DNA of 64,000 bases from Anaspis maculata (lineage: Eukaryota > Arthropoda > Insecta > Coleoptera > Scraptiidae): the NCBI GenBank assembly GCA_949128115.1, contig OX421966.1, forward strand, positions 62,059,416 to 62,123,415. The letters run 5' to 3'. This document shows positions 11,201 through 22,456 of the stretch, piece by piece; within the stretch, counting starts at the first letter, position 1, and every line of letters begins with the position of its first letter. Below the pieces are notes generated by a model that was given only the letters and a program-made list of their open reading frames with translations, had not been told where the DNA came from and ran no database searches. Position numbers and translations under genes: made by a program.

Positions 11201-12422
11201 ACAGGTGTCCCGAAATTAGACCGCAGTATTTGACTAGTTTATTCTGCGTCAAAAAATAGAAAGAAAAGTTCCAATAAGCATGGGTCGAATAATGCTTCCT
11301 AAGGGAGCTAGGCCCCTTGAAGGGGGAAACCTGATGATGGTTTTTTGCAAATTTCTCCGAAACTTGCCACCATAAAACGACGAAATTTGATTTGATTGCA
11401 ACATGTTATAAGCCTGAGGTAATTCTGTGAAAAAAGATTACCACCTTTTATCAGGAACGTCCAAAAAAGAGAGACGGGGGATGAATTTAGCCCCTTTTTC
11501 TTTGTTCATGAATTTTTCTGAGTTTTGATAAGAAAATCTGGAAAAATCAGAGCTTTTTATAGAAAAAAGTCCTCCAGTACGATTTCGATTCGATACACTG
11601 TTTTCGAGATAAATCACTTTAAAGGAAACTTCGTCTGAAAATCTCCTGAAATTTTCAAATCCCGAGTGCAGAAATCAGTGCAATAACACCAACTGTGTCT
11701 TCTTTGATCCAAAACAGGATTCCCATGAGAATGGGTTGGAAATGCTCCCCAGGGGACCTAGGCCCCTAGAGCGCGATTCATTTTATCTCGGCAAATTACC
11801 CTTCCAAGGAGCTCTAGATTTCATAAGGACATTCTCAACCCACTTTTATTGTAAAGTTCTGTTATTGGTCCAAGAAAACACAGTTGGTGTTATGGCTCTG
11901 ATTTCTGTACTCAGAATTTGGAAATTTCAGGAGAATTTCATGTAAAGTTTTCTTTGAAGTGATTCATCTCAAAAATGGTGAGTCGAATCGAAATAAATAG
12001 TACAAGACGAGGTACAAGAGGACTTTTTTTTAGTTGAAAATTTTTTTTAATTCTGATTTTCTGATTCTGATTTTCTGATTTTCCAGATTTCTCATCAGAA
12101 TTCAGAAAAAGTCATGAACAAAAAAAAAATGAAGCTAAATTCATTCCCCGTCCCCCCTTTGTTGGACGTCCCTGATAGAATGTGGGAATTTTTTCACAGC
12201 ATCAACTCAGGCTCATAAAATGTAGCGGTCAGACCAAATTTCGTCATCTTATCTTGGTAAGTTTCGGAGAAATTTGCCAAAAACCATCATCAGGTTTTCC
12301 TCTTTAAGGGGCTCTAGCACCCTTAGGGGCATTACTCGACCTATTTTGGTTAGAACTTTTCTTCCTATTTTTTGACGTAGATAAGCTAATCAAAAATTGC
12401 GGTTTAATTTCGGGACACCTGT
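11201..12422. mobile_element. Foldback element, 1222 bp
   Basis: The ends are ACAGGTGTCCCGAAATTA and its complement. Inverted arms run almost to the centre (about 11700-11880). Paired blocks include CCTGATGATGGTTTTTTGCAAATT and its counterpart, AACACCAACTGTGT with ACACAGTTGGTGTT, and a CCCCTTTTT/CCCCCTTT block. No protein is encoded. A transcript across it would fold into a hairpin of more than 500 bp. Confidence 0.8.
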
Positions 12423-12775
12423 ATATCCTTGAATTGAGCTTTCAAAAATATGACGTCTGCGAGAAGGACGAATTGCAAGAGATGCCCCCTATGAAAGGTG
12501 TTGCCCTCAAAGTTGAATTTTTCACAATAAACTTTCTCAACTTGACCAAATCCGAGGATATATCTGTATTTCGCAATTACGGTTACAAATTTCTAAAGGA
12601 GATTCCTTATCAAAAATGGACCAGGAAAAAATATAACTCCAATGTCCTACAATGCTCCATTGAAATGTTACAGGGTGTTCAAGTTGAATTTTTAAAATCG
12701 ATTTTTTGACATAACCTAACTTGAACGGTTCAACCAATTTTGTTCAAATTTGAACCAAAGTTTACTGAAATAGTA

Positions 12776-14620
12776 GTACAGGCCAATAAGATATCTACCC
12801 GGAAATTTCAAATAACGAGCTGAAATTTGGAGAGTATCTTCATAGACTCAGTAGAAACAAGCCCTCAAAAGTCCCCAGAAATCCCATTTGGGCAAACGCC
12901 GATATCTTGATTTTTCATCCTACTTTCATTTTGTTTTGTTTTTAGTCGCCCATTCCTCAACAAAACATCACAGCGACCCGCTTTTCATGATTTTTTGCTT
13001 CTCCAGAGGTTTTTAAGGGTGGATAAGCGTAACTCAAAATCTATAAATCATTTATTCAATTCAAAATCTTAATGTCAACACAAAAAAATTACAAAATATA
13101 AAAATTGGAGATCTTCTTATAATAGTTGAAATGTTAGGCAAAAGCACCCTGTATTTTATCGTTAAAACATGCCATTTGGCATGTAGTTGTTGTATGGACC
13201 ATAATCTTCCGATTCAGAAGTGTAGCCATCGGCGACAGACATACAGCTCTGTATACAGGGTGGAAGAGAAAAAGAAAGAAGAAAAAAAATTAACTCATGA
13301 ACCGAAAGAGGTAGAGTCACGTAAACGGGCATACATAGCCTTCTGTTCATGCCTATGAAGCTCCATCAAACCATTTCAGATGTACTGAAGCGTTCCTGAA
13401 ATATTCTGAAAAAACTGGTCTTTTCCCTAAAAATTTAATTTTCACGTAAATCAGTGAATTATCAAAGCACAGGAGTGAAACTGCATAATTCTTCATTCAG
13501 CAATGTAACAAACTGAAAACGATGGGTACCCAGTGCCTAGGCCTATTCCCAGAAAAAAGACATTCTCCTTTTTTTTTCTCCTCCCGAGAGCCATCGAAGT
13601 TTCTCCAAGTGTAGCCATATTTCAACCCAAAATTTTTTGAGCCTTTATCGTTCTTCTGCGTCGAACTATCAGAGAATATAAAACATTAGTGTCAACACCA
13701 AATCCTATCAAATTACTTCCAGGTGAATCTTGTGGCCATATACTCTTTCCAAGCATTTGATGGCAACCTCGATGGCAACGAACACCTTATAATTTTTGAA
13801 ATGGTACAAGCTTAGTTTGGCCAGTTGCCAGGAACGAACCTCTTATTCATTGATGATGTTTGGTGGACTGACTTGATAAAATTTGGGGCACAAGAATGCC
13901 TGATGTAATGCATTCCTTCAAAAACCGCATTAGCCATCATGAGCAAAGAAACTCTGTAAGACCAATAACAACTCGAATGGGAAATAAGGGAAATACAAGC
14001 CCAAAACATCGAATCAAGAACCGGGGCCATTAAAATAGCACTTTGATAATGAGTGTGGTTTCTGCACTGGCTATGGCTGCAGCAATAGGTCGGTGGAGGT
14101 AGATGAAGATGACGAAATTCACCTATGTGCTGAGGATGGAGAGGAGTATACGCATCTTCTCCCGTTACGAGGTGCCGGGGCATCAGCTATATCCCATATA
14201 CACTTTCTATTTTCTGTAGAATGACTTTTTGGAGCAGAAATAAAGTGACAAGCTTGGGGGCTACGGCTGATGGCATCTGCAAAGTTTGGCGTATTTGGGC
14301 CGTATTTTCCCAGTGCACCAAAAAGTCATTCTACTGAAAATAGAATGTGGATGGGATATAGAGGAATCTTCTTACCCTATTTAATGATAATATGTTTAAG
14401 GTACTTAGTTCAGTTGTAACGAAAAATTAAAATAAAACTGTAAAAACTGAGAAAAAGTTGAGATCATGTTAGAAATCAAGATGGCGGCGTTTGCCCAAGT
14501 GGGATTTTTTGGGACTTTTCAGGGTTTGTTCAAAGTAGCTTTCTGACAATATCCTCAAAATTTCAGCTTGTTATTTGAAATTTCCAGGTTAAGCCAATTT
14601 TTATTCTAACTGGCCTGTAC
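12776..14620. mobile_element. TA-flanked inverted-repeat transposon, copy 1 (GTACAGGCC family)
   Basis: Terminal repeats begin GTACAGGCC and extend roughly 140 bp. A TA dinucleotide flanks each end, as expected for Tc1/mariner-like integration. Within it, the plus strand at about 14040-14180 reads a cysteine-rich stretch (CGFCTGYGCSN) followed by an acidic EVDEDDE stretch. Copy 2 (43909-46326) encodes the preceding part of the same tail. No intact transposase is seen in either copy. Confidence 0.7.
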
Positions 14621-15592
14621 TATAGGTCTTCAAAGAATAGTAACGTGTTCCAAAAAAAATTCAGGGGCGTAGATACTGGCGGGGTGTCCCCACGCCCCCC
14701 CCCTTTTATCTCGTCTTTATTTTTGTGGATTATTCTTATTTTTGGACTCTACGTTCAATTTAGAAGAAAGGCTTTGTTGTGAAATTTGGATTAGAGGCGT
14801 CTTTTTTGAGATATTTTGAGGAAACATCTCAAAATCGCCAGTTTCCACAGCCCAAATTGTTTTCTCTTGAAAACTTTTCGTTTCTCAGCAAAAAAAATTG
14901 TGGTTCATCAACTTAAGCCACCTAGAAAACTTATTTCAGTTGAAGAATCATATGAGCTTCCTTGGATGATGAGTTTAAGGCCTTTGAAAGTGGCGATTTC
15001 GAGACGTTTTCCAAAGTTCACCAAATATCTCGGAAATGAAGCCTCTAATCAGAATTTTGCAAGAGTCACCTTTCTCTAAATTGAACGTAGAATCTAGAAA
15101 TGAGAATAATTTGCAAATATAACTAGGGGTTTAAAAAAAGAGGGAAAATGAAGTCACCCCCCCATTATCTACGCTACGCTTCTAAAAATTTTTTTACACG
15201 TCACTATTGTTCAGTAGAAACCTATTTCAGTGAACTTTGATCCAAATTTGAACAAAATCGGTTCAACGGTTCAAAAGTTATGTCAAATATAAAATGGATT
15301 AAATTAAGAGGCGCAATATTTATTTATATTTGCGTGTTTGTTGTCTTTTAAAATTGCTCTACTCGGCTTGAGTATACATGTGTACACCTACCATCGATGG
15401 TCTTGGCGACGGTGTTGCTTTACGTGGAATTCTGTGAATTCCCTCGCATGCCTGATACCTTGAAATATAGCATCTGCGAAATGCCTTTGATAGATGGCGC
15501 CGCTTGAAGGACTCACATATTAGGTCTCCTTCTGGGTGTATATTACCATGAGATTTCTGGGTACTACAGCATCGGATGGTTTGACTGAATTC

Positions 15593-15640
15593 CTGCGCAC
15601 TGATGAGCCCCCAATAGGGGCGAAACACGTGTCTGTGCAG
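15593..15640 (+). ncRNA. Type I hammerhead ribozyme, core intact
   Basis: All core parts are present in order. They are: stem I 5' arm CTGCGCA (15593-15599); CTGATGA (15600-15606); stem II GCCCC / loop CAATA / GGGGC (15607-15621); GAAA (15622-15625); a two-base-pair stem III closed by ACGT; the cleavage triplet GTC (15631-15633); and stem I 3' arm TGTGCAG (15634-15640). Stem I pairs over 7 bp with one G-U wobble. Cleavage is predicted after 15633. The very short stem III is typical of retrotransposon-encoded hammerheads, which often act as dimers. Confidence 0.85.
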
Positions 15641-16230
15641 TTTCGGTCCAACCGTCCAATGTTGTGGTAGTCGGAGAGCTTTGTTCCAATAAAATGGATT
15701 GTTGAAAAAAAAAAAGTTGTATTGTTTTCGCAATATAAGTGATTTCATGTGACTCGTATGGATTTAATTCGGCTAGCTGCTCTCGGCGCTTAAACTTTCA
15801 TACTACGTCACGTAATTGTCTGCACATGTGAACATGAAACAGAAAAATGTAGGGTTGCTAGATTATCGACAACTTTCGCTGTACAAGGTTACGCAATCAC
15901 CTGTTTCTAAGGGCCGATGGGAGGGGCTGAAATCCAGCTATGTGTCAAAATTTACCATGAGCGGAGCAAAAAGATAATTTGCGGGGTCCGGTGCCGTTGC
16001 TTGATGGCCGCAACCCAACATACATGAAAATTTCATTCATCTATAGGCAGGAAAGACGTGTTTTGAAACTCATCGGACAAATTATATCCACCCCTCACAC
16101 GAATTTGTACACCTAAATCCAAAATAAACACGCTCTTGACAGCTAAAACTTGTTGGGACGGACGCCTATGGCGTTCCATGAGGCCGAGAGCTGTCAGTGC
16201 CTGACTCGGTGAGACCGTTCAAGGCCGCTA

Positions 16231-16582
16231 TTCTTGAATCGTGTGAGAAACTCACACGGGTGAGATGCAACCCACTCGTGTGACAAAATCACATGCCAGT
16301 CCGAAACATGTATTCTTGAAGTGTGGGAGAAATGGCCGATTCGGTTCCTTTCGCAGTTGTCCGTTTCCCGTAACGTGTTCCGAACCCTCACCCGCCATGC
16401 CGCCGCCCGCCATGACACTTCACGCCGTATAATGGTGCAACCTATGTGAGTTTTCTCGTCTACTCTAAGGTAGGCCGTCTACCGTGAGGTAGAACCAATC
16501 TCACATGGTTTTAGGCAACTCTCGCTTCATCGATGTATCGCGAATTGCATAAAACTCCCAGGGACTTTTCTCACACGATTCA
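16231..16582. repeat. Short inverted-repeat unit, possible MITE
   Basis: TTGAATCGTGTGAGAAA at about 16234 is matched by its near-complement ending near 16582. The interior is relatively GC-rich. No target duplication is clear. Confidence 0.35.
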
Positions 16583-17202
16583 ACGATAAATGACAGTGAG
16601 AGCGCCTCATAACGGATACAATGATAACTTTTAGCCAAGTCGAGAACCATTCCTGTTAGGTCACCCGCACGACAACATCTCCGCAGCCACCACCCAGTCC
16701 AGTGGCGGCGATACGCATCACAAAAATAAATGAATCATTTTTTGATTGCAAATGACACTACCGTGAGTTGGAATTCATCGAATTAATCGAATTTTTGTTA
16801 ATGATGAAAGCTGTTGTACTTAATACACAATGCAAGCGGTGAAAGAATACTAACTGTAAAAATTAAACCGAACGCCTTAACAGCTTCTTCAATTTCCTGG
16901 GACGACACTGGTCGCCCCAAGGCCACGGAAACGTTACGTCCGTTCATAACAACCACTCATGCCATGAATCGATTTCACTCCCATGTGTGGTTCTGCTGTT
17001 AGTTGTCTGTGTTGTGATCTAGGCGAAACAATAGAAGTTCCACGTCAAAAAATCGATTCCAAACATTTAACTTGAACACCCTGTAACTTTTCAACGGAGC
17101 ATTTTTAGTACCTGGAAGTTATATTTTCCCTGGTCCATTTTCGATTAGAAATCTCCCCTAGACTAGAAGTTTGTAACCGTAATTGCGAAAATCTTTGTAT
17201 AG

Positions 17203-17639
17203 CCATAGGCTCTTATTTTTTGAAACACCTGTATTTACTCATTCCAAATAAACAGTAAGAATCTTTAGTCCAGGTGCTACACGTGAATTTGGCCCCAATA
17301 GGGCAATTGCATGGTATTAGTTCAGCTTGTCGCCACTTGGTGGCTACCAGTCGCGATTTGCCAGAATTATCGATTCGTTTCGTTTGTGTGGTGTTTCGAG
17401 GTTGTTGAGTGATGATAAAATCAAAGGCTCTTGTAAAGCGTGTAGCGTGTCGCTTGTTCGATCTTTCGTTTAAAAATCATTCAACTTTTAACCCTCAACA
17501 CTGTCAACCGAGCTGTCAACAGTGTCAACTTTTCTGTCAAACTGGGTGGGGTCACAGTGGGGTGGGTAAATATCGCTCGGGAAAATACCGGGTAAATACC
17601 CGATTTATATTTACCTACCTACCCGGTAAATACCCGACT
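17203..17639. other. Unassigned DNA with GGGTAAATACCC-type repeats
   Basis: No gene is recognised. At about 17560-17640 the self-complementary motif GGGTAAATACCC occurs three times or so in slightly varied form. An XCTGTCAAC-type triplet of repeats lies near 17500-17540. Confidence 0.4.
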
Positions 17640-18090
17640 AACATCACACATCACTGAGTAGGCGGCTCCAGTCGGGTGATTACTTGACTGCAGTAACGTT
17701 GGCCGCTGCCAAGAGTTGGATGGGTGACTAGACGTCTTTCATCTGATTCGAAGCTGGTCTGGAACTCCTCCTCGGGTGGTCTTGGCCAAACCCCCCGAGT
17801 ATAGATGCCTCCAGCCGACGGTACGGCAATGTGTAGAAGAAAACCGGCAGCGTGGTCGAAAGGCAGACGAAGTCAGGAACACCGGCGCAGTGAGCGTGGA
17901 TGTATCGGACATCCACACCTGCAGTTCGGGGGTGAAAGACGGAGTCAAGGTCAACCGTGCGCTTGTTGGCCCCAGTGCTTGGATGGACCGACCATCAAAC
18001 ATCCAGGCACCACATTGCGGCTCGGTGAGTCCGGCTGGTCTGGGAGAGCGGTACAATGGGCCCAATAATGAGGCCTACCTGCCAGGTGAC
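17640..18090 (+). mobile_element. GC-rich block with 5S-rRNA-like head
   Basis: The stretch at about 17693-17728 (GTAACGTTGGCC, then TTGGATGGGTGAC) aligns by eye with the internal promoter region of 5S rRNA, including the box C-like TTGGATGGGTGAC. It is followed by about 350 bp of GC-rich DNA very unlike its surroundings. This could be a 5S-derived SINE or the 5' region of a non-LTR element. The 149-codon frame at 17776-18225 has no recognised domain, so I do not call it a gene. Confidence 0.4.
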
Positions 18091-18349
18091 ACTCTGTTCC
18101 ACCAACTCCCCAAAATGGAATCCAGATCCAGAAGCCTGTTCAACTTTCCGATGCTTCAAACCGAGCTTCAAACTGAAAAATGCAAGCCCTTCTTCGAACA
18201 AGTAGCAAAGTCCTCACGAGGGTGAGTTTCATGAGCGCATTTTTGGACAGCCCGATGAGTAGACTGTTCACAGTTACCTGTAAACAGGTTGTCCCAAAAG
18301 TACCACAAGAAATCACCAATCTTCAATAATCATCTTTTCTGCTCATCTC

Positions 18350-18715
18350 ATTCGCTAAATGTATGCATATGTCTGTACTGGGACGCAAATTGTGTCGGTG
18401 TCGAAGTTTACACTGCAGTTAATACACAGGCGGAACCCGCCCCTCAAAAAAATTATATTTCCTATGATTCTATGGTAATAAACTCGGTAATGAAGGAATC
18501 AAAATGATTCTTCCACTAGAAATTCCCCTATTACTTTCTGCATATTTCGTTAGCTGGATGTATGCATGAATCTAGAAGAACGGTTCGCAAGATTCCTTGA
18601 TGTAGAAGTTTACACTGTAACGGCCGTAACACTGTGTAGCTGTCAAATACCGGCTTTTTGTGGGATCACAGAGCGGAACCCGCTTCTTGAAAAATTGTAC
18701 CGTATGATCAAAAAC
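18350..18715. repeat. Imperfect direct duplication
   Basis: The segments 18350-18474 and 18540-18712 share TTCG(C/T)TA..TGTATGCAT, GAAGTTTACACTG and GCGGAACCCGC blocks in the same order. They diverge elsewhere. No function is apparent. Confidence 0.5.
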
Positions 18716-19760
18716 CTCCCTGCTCTAGGCAGGCTGTGGCCTGGCCAAAATCAGCCGCGTTTGCCTGCCAATGAACGTTCTGACTGAATAATAGGGGTTT
18801 ATGGATGAAATAGCAAGCCTCGAAAGAACCGATAAAGACAAATACAGCAGCAATACAGATCTTTGTGCCCACACGTCTCACAAATATAGCATAAATGAAG
18901 TGTTCACACTTTGTAAAGAGCACATTGATTCGCTGAAATCTGGCCGTGACGTCTTCACCAGTGGCGTAGGTATGTGTAGTCTTGCTCCCGATCATTTGAG
19001 GTCAGCCACAGCTGCTAGATTTTTCTCAACTAAATTTAAACATAACTCGTCTACTTAAACTTATTTTCTTCTTTTGGACACGTTCACTGATGTGCACTTT
19101 ATTGGGTGAGGGCGCTCTATTATTGGAGAATTTTCACCAATCTTAATGGATTTTCAATGGCATAGGTATTCGTATCGAAGGATATTAACAGGAAGATTAT
19201 AATGTTGTTTGCTCTGACAGCTAATTCAAATGGAATTGGTACGCACTCGATATAAGCTTCACACTTCATAGCCTACTGCAATTAAACATTCATATGAACA
19301 GACGATGAATTAAATTAAAGCTGGGCTCTTCGCAGTTTAAATTTCGAACCTTCACAATAATTCAACTTGAGCTCTAATTTTTTTTGCTTCGGATAAAGTG
19401 CAAATATGTAACTTTTTACCTTGACTTCAATTAAAGGACTAAAAGAATCGTTTGCAGGCATTTGAAAAAAATGTGGAGGTTCATGACTCACTCTATACAA
19501 AGAAAAAAAAACAGAAACCTAATACACATCCAGTGGATGGTATTTTCAACATCAATATTTTGCCATAAAAAGTTTATGAAAATTTTTAGGAACAACTAAA
19601 CTGAAAGGGCTCGAAGAACCACGCTTTGATCCTCAATCCCTCTCAAAGTGAAAGTCAAAAGCCACAAGGCTTGCCGGGAGAGCTCGGAGAATTAACAAAA
19701 AGAATAAAGGCCACTATTCTAAGCGCATACAAGTAAAAATCGAATGCTTTTGATATCTCG
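18716..19760. other. Spacer downstream of hexamerin A
   Basis: I find no gene, RNA or bounded repeat in this stretch between the duplication and the poly(A) signal of the first hexamerin gene. Confidence 0.5.
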
Positions 19761-19766
19761 TTTATT
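19761..19766 (-). terminator. AATAAA poly(A) signal of hexamerin A
   Basis: AATAAA on the minus strand, 70 bp beyond the TGA stop of hexamerin A. Confidence 0.7.
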
Positions 19767-19835
19767 GGTGGGAGATAGTTAAATGCACATCACATTTTAA
19801 AATTACGGTCTCAGACTTGTTCTCCTCGTCGTTTC

Positions 19836-22384
19836 TCAGTGGTGAACCACTTTCACATCATCAGCGTGTCTGTGGAAGATCTTGGTCTCGTAGAAGAAAC
19901 CGTTGGGCATGTCGTAGAACATCTTCTCGAACATGACTGGACGGTCCAAAGGATAACCCATGGGGTAACCGTCGACGTATTGGTTGCCAGATCCGACCAT
20001 GTGTTCGGCGGTCTTGTGCTTGTATTCCATGTTCTTGTAGAACACGACGTAGAACTGGTAGGAGACACCGTCGTAATCGCCCTTCGGCAGCATCATTCTG
20101 TGAAAACAACATGATCAGTATCTAGTATTTCATCATTCGTACTACCGACAAATTTGAGACATGTCTTGAGAAAGGCTTACCTTTGTGGGAAGCCGAAGAA
20201 GATTTGTTCGCCGTAGAACTGGAAGCTCTGGTCCTTGTTGTAGACGCCGAAGGCCTTCTTGTACAGTTCGAGGAAGGTGGTTCTGTCGTGCATGTAGTTG
20301 TAGATTTCCTTGGAGTCGCGGACGATGGTGTTTTCGCCGGCCTTCAGTTTGTACTCGAAGTGGTCAAATTGGACGAAGTTCATCCAGTTTTCGGTCAGGT
20401 TGATGTAGCGGCCGTACTCGTCGTACTTGGGTCCCAAGAAGACCTTGACGACACCGTCGACTTCCTTTTCGGACTTGATGTGGACCTTGTAGGTGAAAGG
20501 CTTGTGGGCCAGACGCGGCTGGGCGACTTGCACCTTGAAAGTGTCCTTGGTGAATTCCTCGGGGGTGACGTAGACGGCGTTGGTGAGGTCGGTGTTGAAG
20601 TACTCGAAGTAGGTGATCAGACGGTCGAATTCAACCTTCTCGATGTTGACACCTTGGTAGTACAAATCGGATTCGGTGTAAGGCTTGACGTGTTGGTACT
20701 TGTACCTGTAGAAGTAGGTGATCAGCTTCTTGTACAGCATGTAGAAAGCTGGGTCGCGCATTGAAGTTTCGAAATGCTCCAGGGCGGATGGGTACAGCTT
20801 GTGCTGATCCAGGGCTTGGTAAGAGTAACCCAGGAGATGGCGGGCGAAGACTTGGAAGGCGCCGTAGTACTTGAAGTAGGGAGAGTCGCGGTTTCCTTCA
20901 ATCAGGTTACCCAACACGTTCATGCCTTCTTGGGTGAATATGCTGACGGGTTTGGCTTCGTGGGTGTAAACGTAACCGCTGTCGACGGCATCGCGGATCC
21001 TCCTTTCGTAATCGCGAACGTAAGTGTAGCTGTAACCGTACTTGCTCTTGAAGCTCCACTTCTGGCCGTAGTTGTAGAAGTATTCGTGAAGCTTGGCGAA
21101 CTGTGGCCTGGTTGGGAACTCCAAACCGTTGGGGTACTGCATGGACGGGTAGTAGCCTACTGGGAAGGGAGTTTCCCAGTTGAAGTACTCGATTTCACCA
21201 AAGTCGTTGGACAAACGTTCCAAGTAGAACCTAGCTAAGATTTGCTGGTACATGTGGTAGAAGACCTCGCCGCGGTTGTCGTTCTTCAATTGGAATTCTT
21301 CGCCGCTCATCCAGAATGGATAGTACAGGTTGTAGTAGTAGTAGAAAGCGTTGACTTCAACGTCTTCCATGAAGTATGACATGGACTGTTCGGGGTGCAA
21401 GTTCAAGTAGTGACCAGAGTAGTTGGCGTAAATGGTCATGTCGTTGTATTTGGATCCCTCTTGTCCATTGAACATCTGTTTGTAGTACTGGGCTTTCTGG
21501 ATGACTTCGGTGTTGAAGAAGTAGTGCGGGTAGATTTCGAAGATGGGTGGCAGGACCATGTAGTAAGTCTCGGGCTTGTGGATCAAAGCGACCGAGAAGG
21601 AGTACATGAACATGCCTTCGTTGACGTGCATGCGGGCCCACACGGCAGTTTTGTAGAAGGTTTCGTAGTCGTTGGCGTAGTAGAACAGCTTGAACAGGGC
21701 GATGGCTTGTTTCAAGTGAACTTCGTTGAAGACAGAGAAGATTTCTCCTCTCTTCAAGTGAGTCTCGTACTTGTAGTACTGGTGGAAAGCTTCGACGACC
21801 TCGGCTTTCTGCAAATATAATTTTCCTATTAGTGACTGCGTTAGAGTTTATGTCTGAAACTGTATACCTTGTACAAGTCTTTGTGCTCATAATAGTTGAA
21901 CTTCTCCACCATATCAACATGGTCCTTGTAGTAGCTTGGTTGGTTGATGTGCTTGAACAGGCGCCATACGTCTTGTTGCCTCTTACCGAAGTTGGTAGAG
22001 TCTAGCAGACAAAAAAAATTAGTTATTGACATAAATTAAAATAATGAGATAGGTACGGTTAGGAATAAAAAATTTCGCACGGTAAGTTTTTTTTGTAGAA
22101 ACACGTTATTATACTTTGAGAGTGAGAATTACGTAATTATGATTATGTTCCAATGGAATTTGGAAAGACAATCCTTCGTTGTAAGGGTAGATGAGAGGTG
22201 GCTTTTGGGGAAGGTGACAGAAATCAAGCTACCTTGTAAGTCGAACCTTGCAAAAAAAAATTATCGTGGCTGTACTTGAATTTTTTTTTCCATTTATTGA
22301 ACTTAGAAATTCGGAAAACTCACCAACTGAAGCTGCAGAGGCGGCGCAAAGGCCTGCGAGCAGGGCTACCAGGACGTACTTCAT
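19836..22384 (-). CDS. Hexamerin A (arylphorin-type storage protein)
   Basis: Four exons: 22384-22324, 22001-21868, 21808-20181 and 20097-19836, giving 694 aa. All introns are GT-AG, with phases 1, 0 and 2. The N-terminus MKYVLVALLAGLCAASA is a signal peptide, so the product is secreted to hemolymph. Hemocyanin N, M and C domains are all spanned. The M-domain signature YFMEDVEVN begins at residue 210, and the histidines of the copper site are replaced by a FYYYYN stretch, so the protein should not bind oxygen. The second family signature TSMRDPAFY starts at residue 413. Sequons occur at Asn194 (NYS) and Asn535 (NLT). Phe plus Tyr make up about 22% of the large exon, as in arylphorins. Length is usual for hexamerins, which store amino acids for metamorphosis. 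The ATG is the only one that supplies a signal peptide and lies 72 bp below a TATA box. Splice sites are predicted by eye. Confidence 0.95.
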
Positions 22385-22449
22385 GTTTGTTCAATGTTAA
22401 TTGAACAAGACACAATTTCAAGTGTACCCTTTCGAAAAAATGCAGTGCA

Positions 22450-22456
22450 TTTTATA
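22450..22456 (-). promoter_or_regulatory. TATA box of hexamerin A
   Basis: TATAAAA on the minus strand, whose first base lies 72 bp upstream of the ATG. The same box occurs at a similar place in all four hexamerin genes. Confidence 0.75.

Larger units (their letters stand above)
15292..17036. mobile_element. Inserted hammerhead-bearing retroelement segment
   Basis: This block is absent from the paralogous element at 24768-25770, whose sequence passes directly from the TTCAAATTTGAACAAAATCGG arm to GTCAAAAAATCGATT. It contains GATAGATGGCGCCGC and a hammerhead ribozyme, as in the 1774-3060 repeats. An A-rich run sits near 15705-15717. The remainder, including a small inverted-repeat unit at 16231-16582, is unassigned. 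I infer a 5'-truncated Penelope-like or retrozyme copy. Confidence 0.5.
12559..17202. mobile_element. Inverted-repeat element copy 1, split by two insertions
   Basis: The left end (TTTCGCAATTACGGTTAC at about 12568) and right end (complement near 17180) match the ends of an uninterrupted copy at 24768-25770. Internal blocks appear in the same order in both: ACAGGGTGTTCAAGTTGAA, then CAATTTTGTTCAAATTTGAA, ATTCAGGGGCGTAGATA, CTACGTTCAATT, and then the complementary arm. The extra DNA in this copy corresponds to 12776-14620 and 15292-17036. Confidence 0.65.

Noticed and set aside
17776..18225. 149-codon plus-strand open frame
   Set aside because: It lies in the GC-rich repeat block with a 5S-like head, has no recognised domain and overlaps other equally open frames.
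20183..21820. Long open frames on the plus strand opposite the hexamerin exons (also at 29720-31291, 40042-41628 and 53980-55368)
   Set aside because: They are antisense shadows. Strong codon bias and few antisense stops in the hexamerin exons leave these frames open; they lack domains and start sites of their own.
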